Shown: positions 8,159 to 17,829, numbered from the stretch's first letter. The stretch is DNA of 36,784 nucleotides from Smithella sp. SCADC (GCA_000747625.2 JQDQ01000239.1:1-36784), one strand, 5' to 3'. The notes: a model not told the origin generated them from the letters alone. Numbers and translations: made by a program.

Positions 8159-8223
8159 AGTCTATTCAGCCTATCATTGTCACATAGATTATAACCTTTT
8201 GCCAGTAAATCAGGATATTCCCG
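8129..8223 (-). promoter_or_regulatory. Duplicated leader in front of the hsdR relic (copy B)
   Basis: This is the partner of 7901-7996. In sense it carries a perfect TATAAT (8188-8193), 30 bp before the ATG at 8158, but no good -35 at normal spacing. It begins just after the stop of the reverse transcriptase gene, so it could restart transcription for the abiE - AlbA_2/HTH - hsdR half of the operon. Confidence 0.4.
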
Positions 8224-8237
8224 ATTTTACCACTATT

Positions 8238-11200
8238 TTAAGGTCTATTTTTCTCCCATCCTGCTGGCGGTGTTTTCCATTGTCCTTCTGGTGGATCATC
8301 TTCCCGCCCAACGTGTCGGTCTATAAGTTTTTGGGGGGAGACCTCAGCAAACGCAATCGAAACTTGGGGTTGTCCATGCACATGAAACACTTGCCGATGA
8401 AATGGTTCGCTAAAAGGCATATAGAAGCTGCTTCCTCCATACTGCCCGTTGTTAACAACAATGATACCCTGGAACATGTGGTAATGGAGCCCTTCAGACA
8501 TGCGATCAAACGTCCCCACATCTCGGTTTAGGGCGCAGATGATATACAGATCGCTTTTTGAGCGAAGATCAGCTGCAAGCTCTATGTCGGTAGCGTCATA
8601 ACAGATAGATGCCGAGAGAATAAGCGGACGATTTTTCTCCGCATCACTATGCCACTGATACTCTATAAGCCACTGGGCTGGCCTGAATCCGACTGGCTTT
8701 GGTATAAATTCGCTCTCCGCGGCAGTCAAGTTGAGTTTGCCTTGTTCAATACGGCGAATTTGAAATCCTTGCGCTCTGCTCCACTCAGGAACCATCCAAA
8801 GGCAACTATTAATCAGAGGGGCATCCGGACTGGTATCTTTCGGATGATAGACCTGGCCAAATAACATAAGACACTTATGCCTCCGGACAAAAGGAAGGAT
8901 TAATGGATCAATATCGTGTGGATGAATCGCAAGCTCAGGAAAGATAAGGAGATCGAGAGTTTTTCCGTCATCACGTGTTTGCGGGCGATGAGTTTCTCGT
9001 ACACGCAGCATCTGGGCAACACCTTCCATAATTGAAGCTAAATGTGCGCGTTGCCGAGTTCGAAGGGAGGCATCACTCAACAACTCCGGATTGTTGGTGT
9101 TCTGTTTGTAATCGTCAAAGCTTGGAATGATTGACTGAACAATTCCAATGCGCAAAGTCCGTTCCCAAGGATGCTTTGATTTAATTGTCGGATAAGGCGC
9201 TTTCTGTTCCAGAAACGTGACCGCTGTAATCTTGCCGCGTTGATTAAGAAGATGAGCCAGACGTTTCTCTGTTCTTTGTGATAGCTCATCAATAGATACT
9301 TCCGGGCTTAGAATACCGGCCCCTGGCCATCGAAGCAATTGAAAGAGGAGGTCTTCCGTAAATGAAGATATGGGTAGCCATGGCGGTCCAAAAGCATTCC
9401 GCCCCTGATAACTTGAATACCGCTGTTGCTCCCAATGCGAAATAGGCTTCTTGTATCGCAATCCATGAGATATCTTTCTTAAGCTGACATTATTGTAAAA
9501 ATCAGTTGATCCTCGAAGTGCATATCGGAGTAAAAGACCTATCTGAAGTTTTCGTCGTTCTTCATCAGTTTCACACCAGTCTGACGGCTTGAAAAGATGT
9601 GTGGCTTTACCACCTGCTTTTGTGAACTCAAAAGACTTAGTGTCTATCTTACCAAATACATATCCATCGGACGTCGAAACATCACAACGGACATGCCAAG
9701 GCGTTACTTCATTTTCTGAAGATGCAGGATTTTTGAGGAGCCATGATGCCAATTGAAGAAGGTTTTCTTCCTCAATGAACGGATTGATCGACAGTTCGGA
9801 TAGTACAGCAATAGTCTTTTCGGTTGCTGTAGCAGCATGGTTCTCTAATCCAAGTCGTAATGCAGTACGAGCCAACCTTTCGCTTGCATTGCTTTTAAAG
9901 TTTAACCAAAGATAACGTGCCACAGAAGGTGATATGCGATTGACGTTAATAAGAAACTTATCTGACAACCTTGCCATTGACCTGAGATAATTGAAATCTG
10001 AAATGCCATACCCGGTCTTTGCAATTACAAGATATATTGAACGTTGTTCGAGGTTTGCGGGGATCTTGCCGGCCATGAATTTAGCAAGCATCCAGTAATG
10101 AGAAAGAAACTTTCCTCCTCTTGTTTTTTTTGTCATGTGCTCTGGTAAAGCGTTTCGTGCAAGTAAATATAGCAAAACCTGCTGCATCAAGTACCATGGA
10201 AACCTCGCTCCCGGAGCGTTCGCATCCAAATAGTTTGTCAAAATATCTATGGCCTCTTTGATTAGCCGATTATGATATTCAATGATTGAGATACCTGATG
10301 GGAGGCATTCATTGTCTTGAACAAAGCCTGTCTCAGTTGCCCCTGCACGAAATAGTTCTGCTAAGCAGTAGACCCTAACTTCCCGTTTAGCTTTCCTGAA
10401 CGAGTTAGGTTCCCAGCCTGGACGTAGGATTCCCAATACCTGATCAAGGAACTCACAGTCTGGATACATATCCAAAGCTATACGCAGAAGGCGCACATTA
10501 CCAGGATTTCTAATCCATTCTTCTATTAAAAGTGCGGCAAAAAACTTTGCCCGTTCATCAAGTTGCATTTTAGTAAGCACAAAAAAATGGGGAAGCTCTT
10601 CTTCATCATTGCCTGGCAAAGAGTCTGGCTCACGTCTGCACCACTCTGGCTCATCAGCCAGGAGCGGTCGTAGGGAACGAAAAGTTCTGCGGAACTTTCC
10701 AGCGGCGAACCTGGCGGCTGTGTCGTCCCTCATGTCAGGAACACCAACCAGCAAGCCAGAGTCCTTTTTTTTATCTGGACTTGGCTCAGTAGAATACCGC
10801 TGTTGCGTATGAAAAAAACCTTCGATGGCAGCTATCAATTCTGTTCCGTGCAGCATATCGAAGGTGTCGGAAACTTGACTCTGTATGCGGTTTGCCTCTC
10901 TGGATTGCATAACCAAGAAGCGTTTATCTCTGCCCTCTATAGTAACCAGAGTTTTATTTTCTGAAATTTTCAGGCCTGACGCATGTCTGTCCAATAAGCT
11001 CTGAAACCCTGTTATCATTTGCGCTTTTACATCAAGTTCCTGCATGCCTTTGGGAATGCGAAGCACAATGCGGAAATCGTCCACATAGTAACAGATATCC
11101 TCCAGAATCAAATCACTACCGGGCAATGCATGACCCATCGCTTCCCGGAGAGCGGTCTCAAAATCATATAGAACCACATTTGCAAAAAAACCAGCTGTCA

Positions 11201-12050
11201 CCAAACCTTGAGGTAAAGCTACCGACCTAAAGTTGTCTATGTTGTGATCTTTGGCATAACGATCAGCACGGCACTGATCGGACCATCGCCAATCAAAAAC
11301 GCGCCCGGCCAGTCTGAAAAATGCATCTTCTTCAGGTGTCTGCTGGAATTTAGATAACTTACCTCTTAGTAGTTCCGGTCTTACACGGTCGTAGAACTTT
11401 GAAAGATCGCTTTGGATGATGGCGACTTCGTACTCAATGTCATCAGCCAGGCATCCGGCGTACTTTTCCGTAAGCGGTTTTGCTACAATTTTAGGCCGCT
11501 CAAGGAATGTCTGATAATCCTTAAAATACTGACGATAGAGTTTTGTGCTTCCCCATCGGTGGTGGAGTTCTCCATTGTCACTTTGATCACAAAAGAGTCT
11601 GTGCCCGTAAGCAAGAATTTGTCGACGGTTTTCTGCCTTATTCACGGGGAGGCGTGGACTGCCCATGGCTGTTTCCACTCGATTGGCCAGACAAAGCATT
11701 ATAGCAGTCGCCACTACCTGGTCTTGCAGATCAAGATGTGCGAGAGGACGCAGTTTTAAGTCAATTTTTTCCTCACGGAGGGGCACCCATTTCTCATTTT
11801 GATAAGCCCATCGCTGATTTTTGGGCGCGGGTACAAGTTCGAGAGGTTTGGGCTTCCATTTTTCTGGATCCTGCAGCCGCTCTTGAATATCTCGAATAAA
11901 CTGCGGCAATCTTAGCGACTCGTAATCGAGTCCAAGGGTGTCCGCATACCAACTATGTGCGCGCAGATATGCAGACGTCTTCTTCCAAGCCTGCATGAGG
12001 ACACATTCCAAGCGGAGATCATCAATGGAAGGGCTAAGGTTCTGTTTCAT
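8238..12050 (-). CDS. Reverse transcriptase-nitrilase fusion, DRT type 1 (UG1-like) defense protein
   Basis: This 1270-aa protein has a reverse transcriptase domain in its first third: motif A SDLSKFYD (214-221), motif B LPQGLVTAGFFAN (279-291) and the catalytic YYVDD (321-325). A long helical middle of about 500 aa follows, then a C-terminal carbon-nitrogen hydrolase (nitrilase) domain with the E-K-C set E1039 (FPEL), K1105 and C1150 (SICYDA). This is the architecture of DRT type 1 (UG1) anti-phage reverse transcriptases. All catalytic residues are visible. The start overlaps hsdS by 4 bp (ATGA), so it is translated inside the RM operon, between the specificity and restriction subunits. No adjacent non-coding RNA was recognised. 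Confidence 0.9.
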   Translation of the reverse strand: MKQNLSPSIDDLRLECVLMQAWKKTSAYLRAHSWYADTLGLDYESLRLPQFIRDIQERLQDPEKWKPKPLELVPAPKNQRWAYQNEKWVPLREEKIDLKLRPLAHLDLQDQVVATAIMLCLANRVETAMGSPRLPVNKAENRRQILAYGHRLFCDQSDNGELHHRWGSTKLYRQYFKDYQTFLERPKIVAKPLTEKYAGCLADDIEYEVAIIQSDLSKFYDRVRPELLRGKLSKFQQTPEEDAFFRLAGRVFDWRWSDQCRADRYAKDHNIDNFRSVALPQGLVTAGFFANVVLYDFETALREAMGHALPGSDLILEDICYYVDDFRIVLRIPKGMQELDVKAQMITGFQSLLDRHASGLKISENKTLVTIEGRDKRFLVMQSREANRIQSQVSDTFDMLHGTELIAAIEGFFHTQQRYSTEPSPDKKKDSGLLVGVPDMRDDTAARFAAGKFRRTFRSLRPLLADEPEWCRREPDSLPGNDEEELPHFFVLTKMQLDERAKFFAALLIEEWIRNPGNVRLLRIALDMYPDCEFLDQVLGILRPGWEPNSFRKAKREVRVYCLAELFRAGATETGFVQDNECLPSGISIIEYHNRLIKEAIDILTNYLDANAPGARFPWYLMQQVLLYLLARNALPEHMTKKTRGGKFLSHYWMLAKFMAGKIPANLEQRSIYLVIAKTGYGISDFNYLRSMARLSDKFLINVNRISPSVARYLWLNFKSNASERLARTALRLGLENHAATATEKTIAVLSELSINPFIEEENLLQLASWLLKNPASSENEVTPWHVRCDVSTSDGYVFGKIDTKSFEFTKAGGKATHLFKPSDWCETDEERRKLQIGLLLRYALRGSTDFYNNVSLRKISHGLRYKKPISHWEQQRYSSYQGRNAFGPPWLPISSFTEDLLFQLLRWPGAGILSPEVSIDELSQRTEKRLAHLLNQRGKITAVTFLEQKAPYPTIKSKHPWERTLRIGIVQSIIPSFDDYKQNTNNPELLSDASLRTRQRAHLASIMEGVAQMLRVRETHRPQTRDDGKTLDLLIFPELAIHPHDIDPLILPFVRRHKCLMLFGQVYHPKDTSPDAPLINSCLWMVPEWSRAQGFQIRRIEQGKLNLTAAESEFIPKPVGFRPAQWLIEYQWHSDAEKNRPLILSASICYDATDIELAADLRSKSDLYIICALNRDVGTFDRMSEGLHYHMFQGIIVVNNGQYGGSSFYMPFSEPFHRQVFHVHGQPQVSIAFAEVSPQKLIDRHVGREDDPPEGQWKTPPAGWEKNRP

Positions 12051-13345
12051 GAGTCTGATATCTCCGTGTCGTTCAGCAAGTCGGTGACGCGCTTCTTGCC
12101 CGTGAGCAGGTCTTGCATGAGTCCGGTTTTCTCATGGTTTATCTTAGCAAGACTTAATACAACTCTATTTTGGTTGTTATTTAGCGCGGATAGGAATTCT
12201 ACAATCAGCAACTGCTCATCATAAGGTACTAACGGTACAGCAATACCAAGAAAATCTCCTGTAGTAAACGAGGCTTGGTTAACAGCTGGCTTGGTGATGA
12301 ATTTGATTTCATTCTGAACGATATGAGAATCAAGGAGGTGAAACAAAAAAGCTTGGCTTGAAACTTTGCTCGCCTTGATACGGAAAAGGTTGGTAGTGTA
12401 TATTGTTGGACGACCTATATCCTCAAATATACAGACCTTGCCTATTTGATCAATGCTGTTGATAAAGTTAAGCAAGATGTCTCCATCATCTAAAAAATAA
12501 GTCGCTGTCTTTGCACCCTGCGGATCTTTTAAATACCAGTAAGATAAATTCTTAGTATCAAGAAGACTTTGTTGAATGTTCGTTGATGTAATAACAGGTA
12601 TACCTACATCATTTTCAAGAAGTCGTCGTGATAAACCACTTCTGATAAATGTGACGTAGTGCGATAGCTTTACCACCTCCCACTCCACCGGAATTCTGCC
12701 CAGGGTAGAGTCTTTGAATTTGTGGGTTTGTTCGGTGCGGAGGTTGCCGTGTTCGTCGATGCCTCGGGTAAAGAGGTCTTGCATCAGGCCGGTCTTGATG
12801 CGCTGCTGCTTGGCAATCAACGCCTCAGTCTGCTCAATCGCCCGGTCCACCATAGAAAGTATCTCGGCGATTTTGGTTTGTTCGGATAGCGCTGTTGGGT
12901 ATTGGAAATTTATCTTTTTCAGCTTTGCTTTGTTTAGCGTGGCACCCTTTATCGCCTGATCGACACCTTGAAGGAGGTCCCACTGATGAAGCCCATGAAA
13001 CAAGTAGATCGGGTCTATCTTTTTTGAATTTAGGCCTGCGATTGCCTCATTCGTGTAAAGCGGAACGCCAGCAAATGCCACCCGACCAATACTTAACTTG
13101 AAGCTTAACAGAACTGTTCCCGGATGCTGCAATTTGACATTGGAGTGTTTAACGCCTGAATCTGAAATATGTTCGGCGGTATCAACAATTACTGTTCTAT
13201 TGAGATCTCGGATGGACACCCAACGATTTGATGTCTCCTTCGATGTGTCCCAGAAATTTGGATTGCTGCGCGACGGTGTGCCGCCAATCTCTATCGAGCA
13301 TAGTTCACCAAGCTCTCCTGTTTTCCAACCTTCTACAACACTCAT
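12047..13345 (-). CDS. hsdS: Type I restriction-modification specificity subunit
   Basis: HsdS sets the bipartite DNA target for both methylation and restriction. This 432-aa protein has the usual two halves: target recognition domain 1 (about 1-150) with its helical spacer, and domain 2 (about 215-370) with its spacer. The repeated spacer motif is visible as [12 protein letters not shown] (184-195) and [12 protein letters not shown] (406-417), the internal repeat that makes HsdS pseudo-symmetric. Both ends overlap neighbours by 4 bp: hsdM upstream and the reverse transcriptase downstream. The recognition sequence cannot be read from the protein. Confidence 0.94.
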   Translation of the reverse strand: MSVVEGWKTGELGELCSIEIGGTPSRSNPNFWDTSKETSNRWVSIRDLNRTVIVDTAEHISDSGVKHSNVKLQHPGTVLLSFKLSIGRVAFAGVPLYTNEAIAGLNSKKIDPIYLFHGLHQWDLLQGVDQAIKGATLNKAKLKKINFQYPTALSEQTKIAEILSMVDRAIEQTEALIAKQQRIKTGLMQDLFTRGIDEHGNLRTEQTHKFKDSTLGRIPVEWEVVKLSHYVTFIRSGLSRRLLENDVGIPVITSTNIQQSLLDTKNLSYWYLKDPQGAKTATYFLDDGDILLNFINSIDQIGKVCIFEDIGRPTIYTTNLFRIKASKVSSQAFLFHLLDSHIVQNEIKFITKPAVNQASFTTGDFLGIAVPLVPYDEQLLIVEFLSALNNNQNRVVLSLAKINHEKTGLMQDLLTGKKRVTDLLNDTEISDS

Positions 13346-16017
13346 TTCAGATACCCCAAACTTTTCAAAAATTCATCCAGCGTCTTTAGCGTTTCGGCAC
13401 GTTCTGTTTCCAGTTCCCGACTCGACACCGCATACTTATCCCAGAGGTTTTCCACCACGGCAATGAGACCACGCTTTTCAGCGTTGAGATAGCGGTTCAA
13501 TTCATTTGCGGCCAGGTCGTAGAGCTTTTTCAGGATAAGACGGCGCGCGTCATCTTCTGTCAGTTGGCCGCCGATGGCCGCAAGGATGGCATCGGTTTTG
13601 GCAAGACGCTTTTCCAAGGCGGTCTTGTCCTTGTTCAGGGAGGTGATTTTTTTCTTGTCGTCCTTGCTGGCGCTATCGAGGTTCACCAGTTGAGCATCCA
13701 CCTTCCGGATGAGTGCTTGGCTCTCGGCCTTGAACTCATCACCACCCAAGCGTTTGAGCTGGAGTTTAAGTTCCTGTTCGTCTGTTTTGATCTTCAGTGT
13801 TGCCCTGCTCTCTTTAATACGCTTTTCGATGGCAGTAATGGCCGCTTCCTGTGCTTGTAGATTGGCAATCTCCTTGCGAGCGCTCGCCCCTGTGCTGCCT
13901 TTGAGATCGTCAATCAAATCCTTGAGGACCTTTTTAATGACGGTAGCAATGACAGTTTCGTTTTCTTCCGGCTCATAAGCGGCCACTTCCTGCGCCGTTT
14001 CTACCGCCTCGGCAAGCTCGCTCTGGGCCTCGCTGATCTGTGCTTCTAGTTTTTCGATTTCATCCGCCTCAGTCTGAAAATATTCGGCGATGAGATATTC
14101 GTCGGGAATCAGTGTGTGGTGCCAGCCTGTGGAGATGATGGTCTTAAGGTCATATCGGATTTGCTGCCACCAGTTCACAAATACCCCGGCACTCTTGAAT
14201 TCATCGAGGACGTTCAGAGGGATAAGTTTATTTTTGAGTGTAGTCAGCAGCTCGTGGCGGACTTCAGGCATTTTTTTACCATCGCGCAAGCGGGCAAAGT
14301 CATCTCGGGCTACGTCCCACCAGGCTTCAAGCGCGTTGTGGTGCGCGGTGAGTGTTTGCTGAAGAGCAGGGTCGGCTTCAAGTTTGGTCTTTATGGCAGG
14401 CTTTGACTCAATCTCTGCAAGGAATGCGAGGTAGCCTGCTCGTTCCCCCTGAAAGAGCGTGTCGGGCTTTATGCCGAAGCGCGCAAAGTCAGAAGCACGG
14501 GCATCAACCTCGGCCTCCGGAATGCCGCCGATAAGGTGCGCCTGCACGTCTTCGGGTTCCGGTTCGGGCGTATTATCTACATAGCGACGGATATTGAGAT
14601 TATAGTCGTGGGTCTCCACGATCTCTGCTTTATCAACCAGTCGGCTGTATTTGGAAATTTCCAGCTTATGGGTGAAGACAAAGTCGATCTTCTCAATATC
14701 CTCGGGACGCAGTTTGTTCTGGGCCTTGCCTTCGGCGTATTCACGGTCGGCATTGATGAAAAGAGTTTTGTTCTTAAAAGTTTCGGGCTTGTTCTTGTTG
14801 GCGACGATCACGCAGGCGGGAATGCCCGTTCCGTAAAAGAGTCCGGGCGGCAAACTGATGATGGCCTCGATCACGTCGTCATTGATAAAAATCTCACGAA
14901 TCAGCTTTTCTTTGCCTCCGCGAAAGAGCACGCCATGGGGCATGATGGTAGCCATGTGGCCCCGCGGTTTAAGGCTTGCCAGCATGTGTTGCACAAACAT
15001 CAAGTCCGCTTTTTTACCTGTTTCGGGGCACCATTCACGAAAGCGCGTGGGAAATTTGAGGCTGGCCCGACTGTAGTTCTGCGAAAATGGCGGATTGGCG
15101 AGCACGCGGTCAAACCTGCGCACCTGGCCGTTTTCCAGAATCAGGGGGTCTTCGAGAGTGTCACCGTTTTCAATGGTGAAGCGGGTGATGTTGTGGAGAA
15201 TCATGTTCATATTGCAAATCGACCAGACGGTGCCGTTGGAGTCCTGGCCATAGAGGGCAAGATCATTCGGGTCTTGCCCCTGTTCCTCGACATACTGATG
15301 AGACTGGATGAGAAATCCGCCGGAGCCGACTGTGGGGTCGTAAATTTCGTTGCCTGCCTCAGGCTTCGTAATCTGCACCAGAAGGCGCACCACTTCGGCG
15401 GGCGTGTAGAATTCGCCGCCTTTCTTACCCGCGCTGTCGGCAAAGAACTTGATAAGATATTCGTAGGCCGCGCCCAGCAGATCAGGAAACTCGAAGTTGT
15501 CATTGACCAGCACGAACTTGGGCTGATTGAAGTGATCCAGCAGGTCCTTCCATTTCTGGTCGGGAATTTTGGTTTTCCCTTTGACGGCGTTAAAATCGAT
15601 ATTGTTTTTGAGAACCCCGGCCAAGGCGTCGTTTTCTTCTTCCACAGCAGCAATCGCCTTATTGAGCATATTGCCTATGTCATGCTTGAGGTCCTTGAGC
15701 GCCGGGACCTGATCTCCGTTCTCGTCGATCCATGGCTCATGCCAGCGGGCGCGGACAGGAACAAAGAAGGTCTCGCCATATGCAGTCTTGTCTTCCAACA
15801 GTTCCACGATAAGATCTGGCTGATCCTTCAGATGGGCAAAGTCTTTCTTCCGCAGTTGCTCACGCTTACGGTCGAACTCGTCGGAGAGACGCTTGAGAAA
15901 AAGCATACCGAAGATAAATTCTTTGAATTCCGAGGCGTCCATTTTGCCCCTTAGAATATCGGCAGACTTAAAAAGAAATGATTCGAGCTGGGAGATCGTG
16001 ATTTTTTCAGCGGGCAA
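13342..16017 (-). CDS. hsdM: Type I restriction-modification methyltransferase subunit with long C-terminal extension
   Basis: HsdM is an adenine N6 methyltransferase that works with HsdS to modify host DNA. The 891-aa protein has the helical N-terminal HsdM_N domain, the FYTP segment (203-206), SAM motif [10 protein letters not shown] (227-235) and catalytic NPPF (308-311). Typical HsdM proteins are about 500 aa; this one adds some 370 residues, rich in charged heptad-like sequence (roughly 670-830) and probably coiled coil. The start is TTG at 16015-16017, supported by AAGGAG 9 nt upstream; no better ATG lies nearby. It is the first gene of the operon. Confidence 0.94.
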   Translation of the reverse strand: MPAEKITISQLESFLFKSADILRGKMDASEFKEFIFGMLFLKRLSDEFDRKREQLRKKDFAHLKDQPDLIVELLEDKTAYGETFFVPVRARWHEPWIDENGDQVPALKDLKHDIGNMLNKAIAAVEEENDALAGVLKNNIDFNAVKGKTKIPDQKWKDLLDHFNQPKFVLVNDNFEFPDLLGAAYEYLIKFFADSAGKKGGEFYTPAEVVRLLVQITKPEAGNEIYDPTVGSGGFLIQSHQYVEEQGQDPNDLALYGQDSNGTVWSICNMNMILHNITRFTIENGDTLEDPLILENGQVRRFDRVLANPPFSQNYSRASLKFPTRFREWCPETGKKADLMFVQHMLASLKPRGHMATIMPHGVLFRGGKEKLIREIFINDDVIEAIISLPPGLFYGTGIPACVIVANKNKPETFKNKTLFINADREYAEGKAQNKLRPEDIEKIDFVFTHKLEISKYSRLVDKAEIVETHDYNLNIRRYVDNTPEPEPEDVQAHLIGGIPEAEVDARASDFARFGIKPDTLFQGERAGYLAFLAEIESKPAIKTKLEADPALQQTLTAHHNALEAWWDVARDDFARLRDGKKMPEVRHELLTTLKNKLIPLNVLDEFKSAGVFVNWWQQIRYDLKTIISTGWHHTLIPDEYLIAEYFQTEADEIEKLEAQISEAQSELAEAVETAQEVAAYEPEENETVIATVIKKVLKDLIDDLKGSTGASARKEIANLQAQEAAITAIEKRIKESRATLKIKTDEQELKLQLKRLGGDEFKAESQALIRKVDAQLVNLDSASKDDKKKITSLNKDKTALEKRLAKTDAILAAIGGQLTEDDARRLILKKLYDLAANELNRYLNAEKRGLIAVVENLWDKYAVSSRELETERAETLKTLDEFLKSLGYLK

Positions 16018-16106
16018 AACGTAATTCTCCTTATATTTATATGTTAAATAAGAGGCAGAATCGCAGGTTTTTTTCTAACCCTACAATCTTTGATAATTTG
16101 TGTTGT

Positions 16107-16135
16107 TGTATTGCATACTTCGCAGAATCAGTCAA
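16107..16135 (-). promoter_or_regulatory. Candidate promoter of the hsdM operon
   Basis: In sense, TTGACT (16130-16135) and AATACA (16107-16112) are separated by 17 bp, about 90 bp upstream of the hsdM TTG start. The -35 is good and the -10 is poor. It is the best match I see in the region. Confidence 0.3.
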
Positions 16136-16603
16136 CATTGATATAATGATTAATGTGCGGTATTCCACTTACGTGGGAATAAATTTTCAATCCGTAGCAA
16201 TTTTCATCAAAATGTGCGGATGTTTTCATACTATAATTTATTGGTAATCCACACTTCTAAAGAATGCCTACAATTGAATAGTCATAGGTGAACTCAGCAA
16301 GGACTTCTTCCTTGGTTAGAGAGCATTTAAGATTTTTCACAGACAAGCTTGCTTTCAATCTAATAAACACCATTGACGTCTGACGACACACATCGGCAAC
16401 ACTCTCCATATTTCAGGAGACCGTGCTCGATTTAACATTGTCCTGTCGAACCGTCGGGAGACATTTTGCCCCTTGCCCTTTTACCTTGCAATATTCCTTA
16501 AAAAGAAGTTAATAAAACGCGATTCAAAATAATTCCCACATTATGCGGAGGGTAATGAGTTTTACCTTTGGTTCTGCATGTTTCACTAAAATAAATTTGC
16601 AAG

Positions 16604-16637
16604 GTTAACCGGAATCTCAAAACTTATATTTCAAGAC
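16604..16637 (+). repeat. 34-bp direct repeat, left copy
   Basis: It starts GTTAACCGGA and ends TATATTTCAAGAC, and matches 17796-17829 at about 29 of 34 positions in the same orientation. The pair encloses the right toxin-antitoxin copy. Confidence 0.7.
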
Positions 16638-16706
16638 TGGCCTTAATTCGTCAACATGCGTCAAGAGTGGACCCCCTTGTCTGTTAATAATTTCTTTCCT
16701 GCCTGT

Positions 16707-17061
16707 CTATAATCAGGATTTCCAGTAATCCGGGTGGCGGTGAAGGTGCATGACGGCGAGGATATAGTTGCAATCCGGCTCAATGCTGTATAAAACACCG
16801 TATGGGAAACGACTGGTCAGACATCTGTGGACATCATCTTCAACAATTGGCCATGCGGAGGAATAGGACAAATATTCTGTATGGTGGAATTGACTTTCAT
16901 CAGGAAATGATCGGCAAGCTCAAACAGGCAAACAAAATATTTTGTATGGTGGAATTGACTTCCAGAGAGAAATCTTCTCCCAGTCCCGGTGTGCAGCTTT
17001 CGTAATATTCGATGGCCTCAAGGAATTCCGTTTCTGCTTCCTTGTGAAAATAAAACGTCAT
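16707..17061 (-). pseudogene. Broken RelE/ParE-type toxin
   Basis: The first ~43 codons match the intact toxin at 12-302 (MTFYFHKEAETEF to STIQNIL). A ~64-nt insertion then shifts the frame and brings in a TGA at 16900-16902, leaving a 53-aa product without the C-terminal catalytic part. The remaining toxin sequence survives downstream, out of frame, to 16707. The inserted DNA repeats the local CAAAATATTYTGTATGG block plus ~35 nt of other sequence, as expected from a slippage or template-switch event. Confidence 0.9.
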
Positions 17062-17285
17062 CGTCCGAACCGCTCTCTGATTCGCGCAATAACCTGCTCC
17101 CCTGGAACGGGATTAACACGTCCAGACCGAAGTTCAACAAGCCTACGCTTGGCAACCGCAGCCCATTCCGCATCAATGCCTGGGTCCGGAATGTTCAGGG
17201 TGCGAAGGAGGGAATCCACCACTATGATACGCTCTTCTACGGGAAGCGCGGCAGCCTCCTGAATTATGTCTTTTGTGCTGTGCAT
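17058..17285 (-). CDS. Addiction module antitoxin, second copy
   Basis: This 75-aa protein is identical to the antitoxin at 299-526 except for Gln-to-Arg near the C-terminus (EQVIARIRERFGR). Its partner toxin directly downstream is broken, so this is now an orphan antitoxin. It could still bind the intact toxin made at the left end of the window, or serve as a repressor of both modules. Start and Shine-Dalgarno are unchanged from the left copy. Confidence 0.85.
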   Translation of the reverse strand: MHSTKDIIQEAAALPVEERIIVVDSLLRTLNIPDPGIDAEWAAVAKRRLVELRSGRVNPVPGEQVIARIRERFGR

Positions 17286-17530
17286 AAAACACCTCCAAGT
17301 TTGAATACGAGCATATCACAGGATTTCATCCTCTGCAATCATCAAGGGCAAGACAGAATTGCCTCAAATAAAATGTTAGCGAAAAGATATAAAAAAGTTT
17401 AATAATACCAACTTTTTCTTGTCGGAGAAACAGAATAATCTGCACTTATTTTCCCCCTCTCGGCTCCTTTCACTTTTTACCCTTATGCGGCTTGGGTGAA
17501 AGATTCAATTCCCAAAGGCGAATGGGAATT

Positions 17531-17611
17531 GAAACAAAAATTAATCATCGTATCGAATTTCGAGGGCAAGGGCGACCCAGGAAGAATAAAATATAAATCT
17601 GTCCCCTTTTG
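17531..17611 (+). pseudogene. 3' remnant of a REP-associated transposase, second copy
   Basis: The frame 17531-17596 encodes the last residues of the same C-terminal tail (KINHRIEF, RGQGRPRKNK) as the left repeat, shortened by the ~61-nt deletion. The end sequence TAAATCTGTCCCCTTTT (17594-17610) follows. It is inverted relative to the element start at 20074. Confidence 0.65.
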
Positions 17612-17688
17612 TGTTTTAATTACTTATTACTTAAATCTTGCACATTTAATTCTTGCATTGTTCAAAAATAATAGTATTAATTAGACCC

Positions 17689-17737
17689 AAACTTCAGCAA
17701 CAAAGTGCACTGAAGTTTGCAGGTCGAATTATCTCGC
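17689..17737. repeat. Hairpin plus dispersed repeat sequence
   Basis: A 9-bp hairpin AAACTTCAG (17689-17697) / CTGAAGTTT (17710-17718) is followed by GTTTGCAGGTCGAATTATC (17715-17733). That 19-mer is the exact reverse complement of 26916-26934. A third, more diverged copy of the wider sequence is at 27011-27046. Confidence 0.75.
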
Positions 17738-17795
17738 ACGCAAAACGTCGCGGGATATTCGCTACGTATCAAACATCATCAAAAAACATTGTACT

Positions 17796-17829
17796 GTTAA
17801 CCGGAGGCTGAAAAATTATATTTCAAGAC
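17796..17829 (+). repeat. 34-bp direct repeat, right copy
   Basis: Partner of 16604-16637. It lies just upstream of the unknown two-gene operon (start at 17866), so it may also contain that operon's promoter region. Confidence 0.7.

Larger units (their letters stand above)
16018..16695. other. Intergenic region upstream of hsdM
   Basis: These 678 bp separate the start of the restriction operon from the right long repeat. They hold the hsdM ribosome binding site, a candidate promoter, an imperfect inverted repeat around 16160-16178 (ATTCCAC/GTGGGAAT), and a 34-bp sequence (16604-16637) that recurs at 17796. Short ORFs here have no codon support. I see no RNA gene, although a non-coding RNA for the reverse transcriptase could be sought here. 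Confidence 0.5.
16696..17611. repeat. Long direct repeat, right copy (toxin-antitoxin + transposase 3' end)
   Basis: Near-identical to 1-913, same strand. Differences are a ~64-nt insertion inside the toxin (with partial tandem repetition of CAAAATATTYTGTATGG), a ~61-nt deletion between two AATTGA copies after the hairpin, and scattered substitutions. It ends at the same CTGTCCCCTTTTG as the left copy, which sets the repeat boundary exactly. Confidence 0.93.

Noticed and set aside
16041-16247. 68-codon ORF upstream of hsdM
   Set aside because: AT-rich with no ribosome binding site; it overlaps the likely hsdM promoter.
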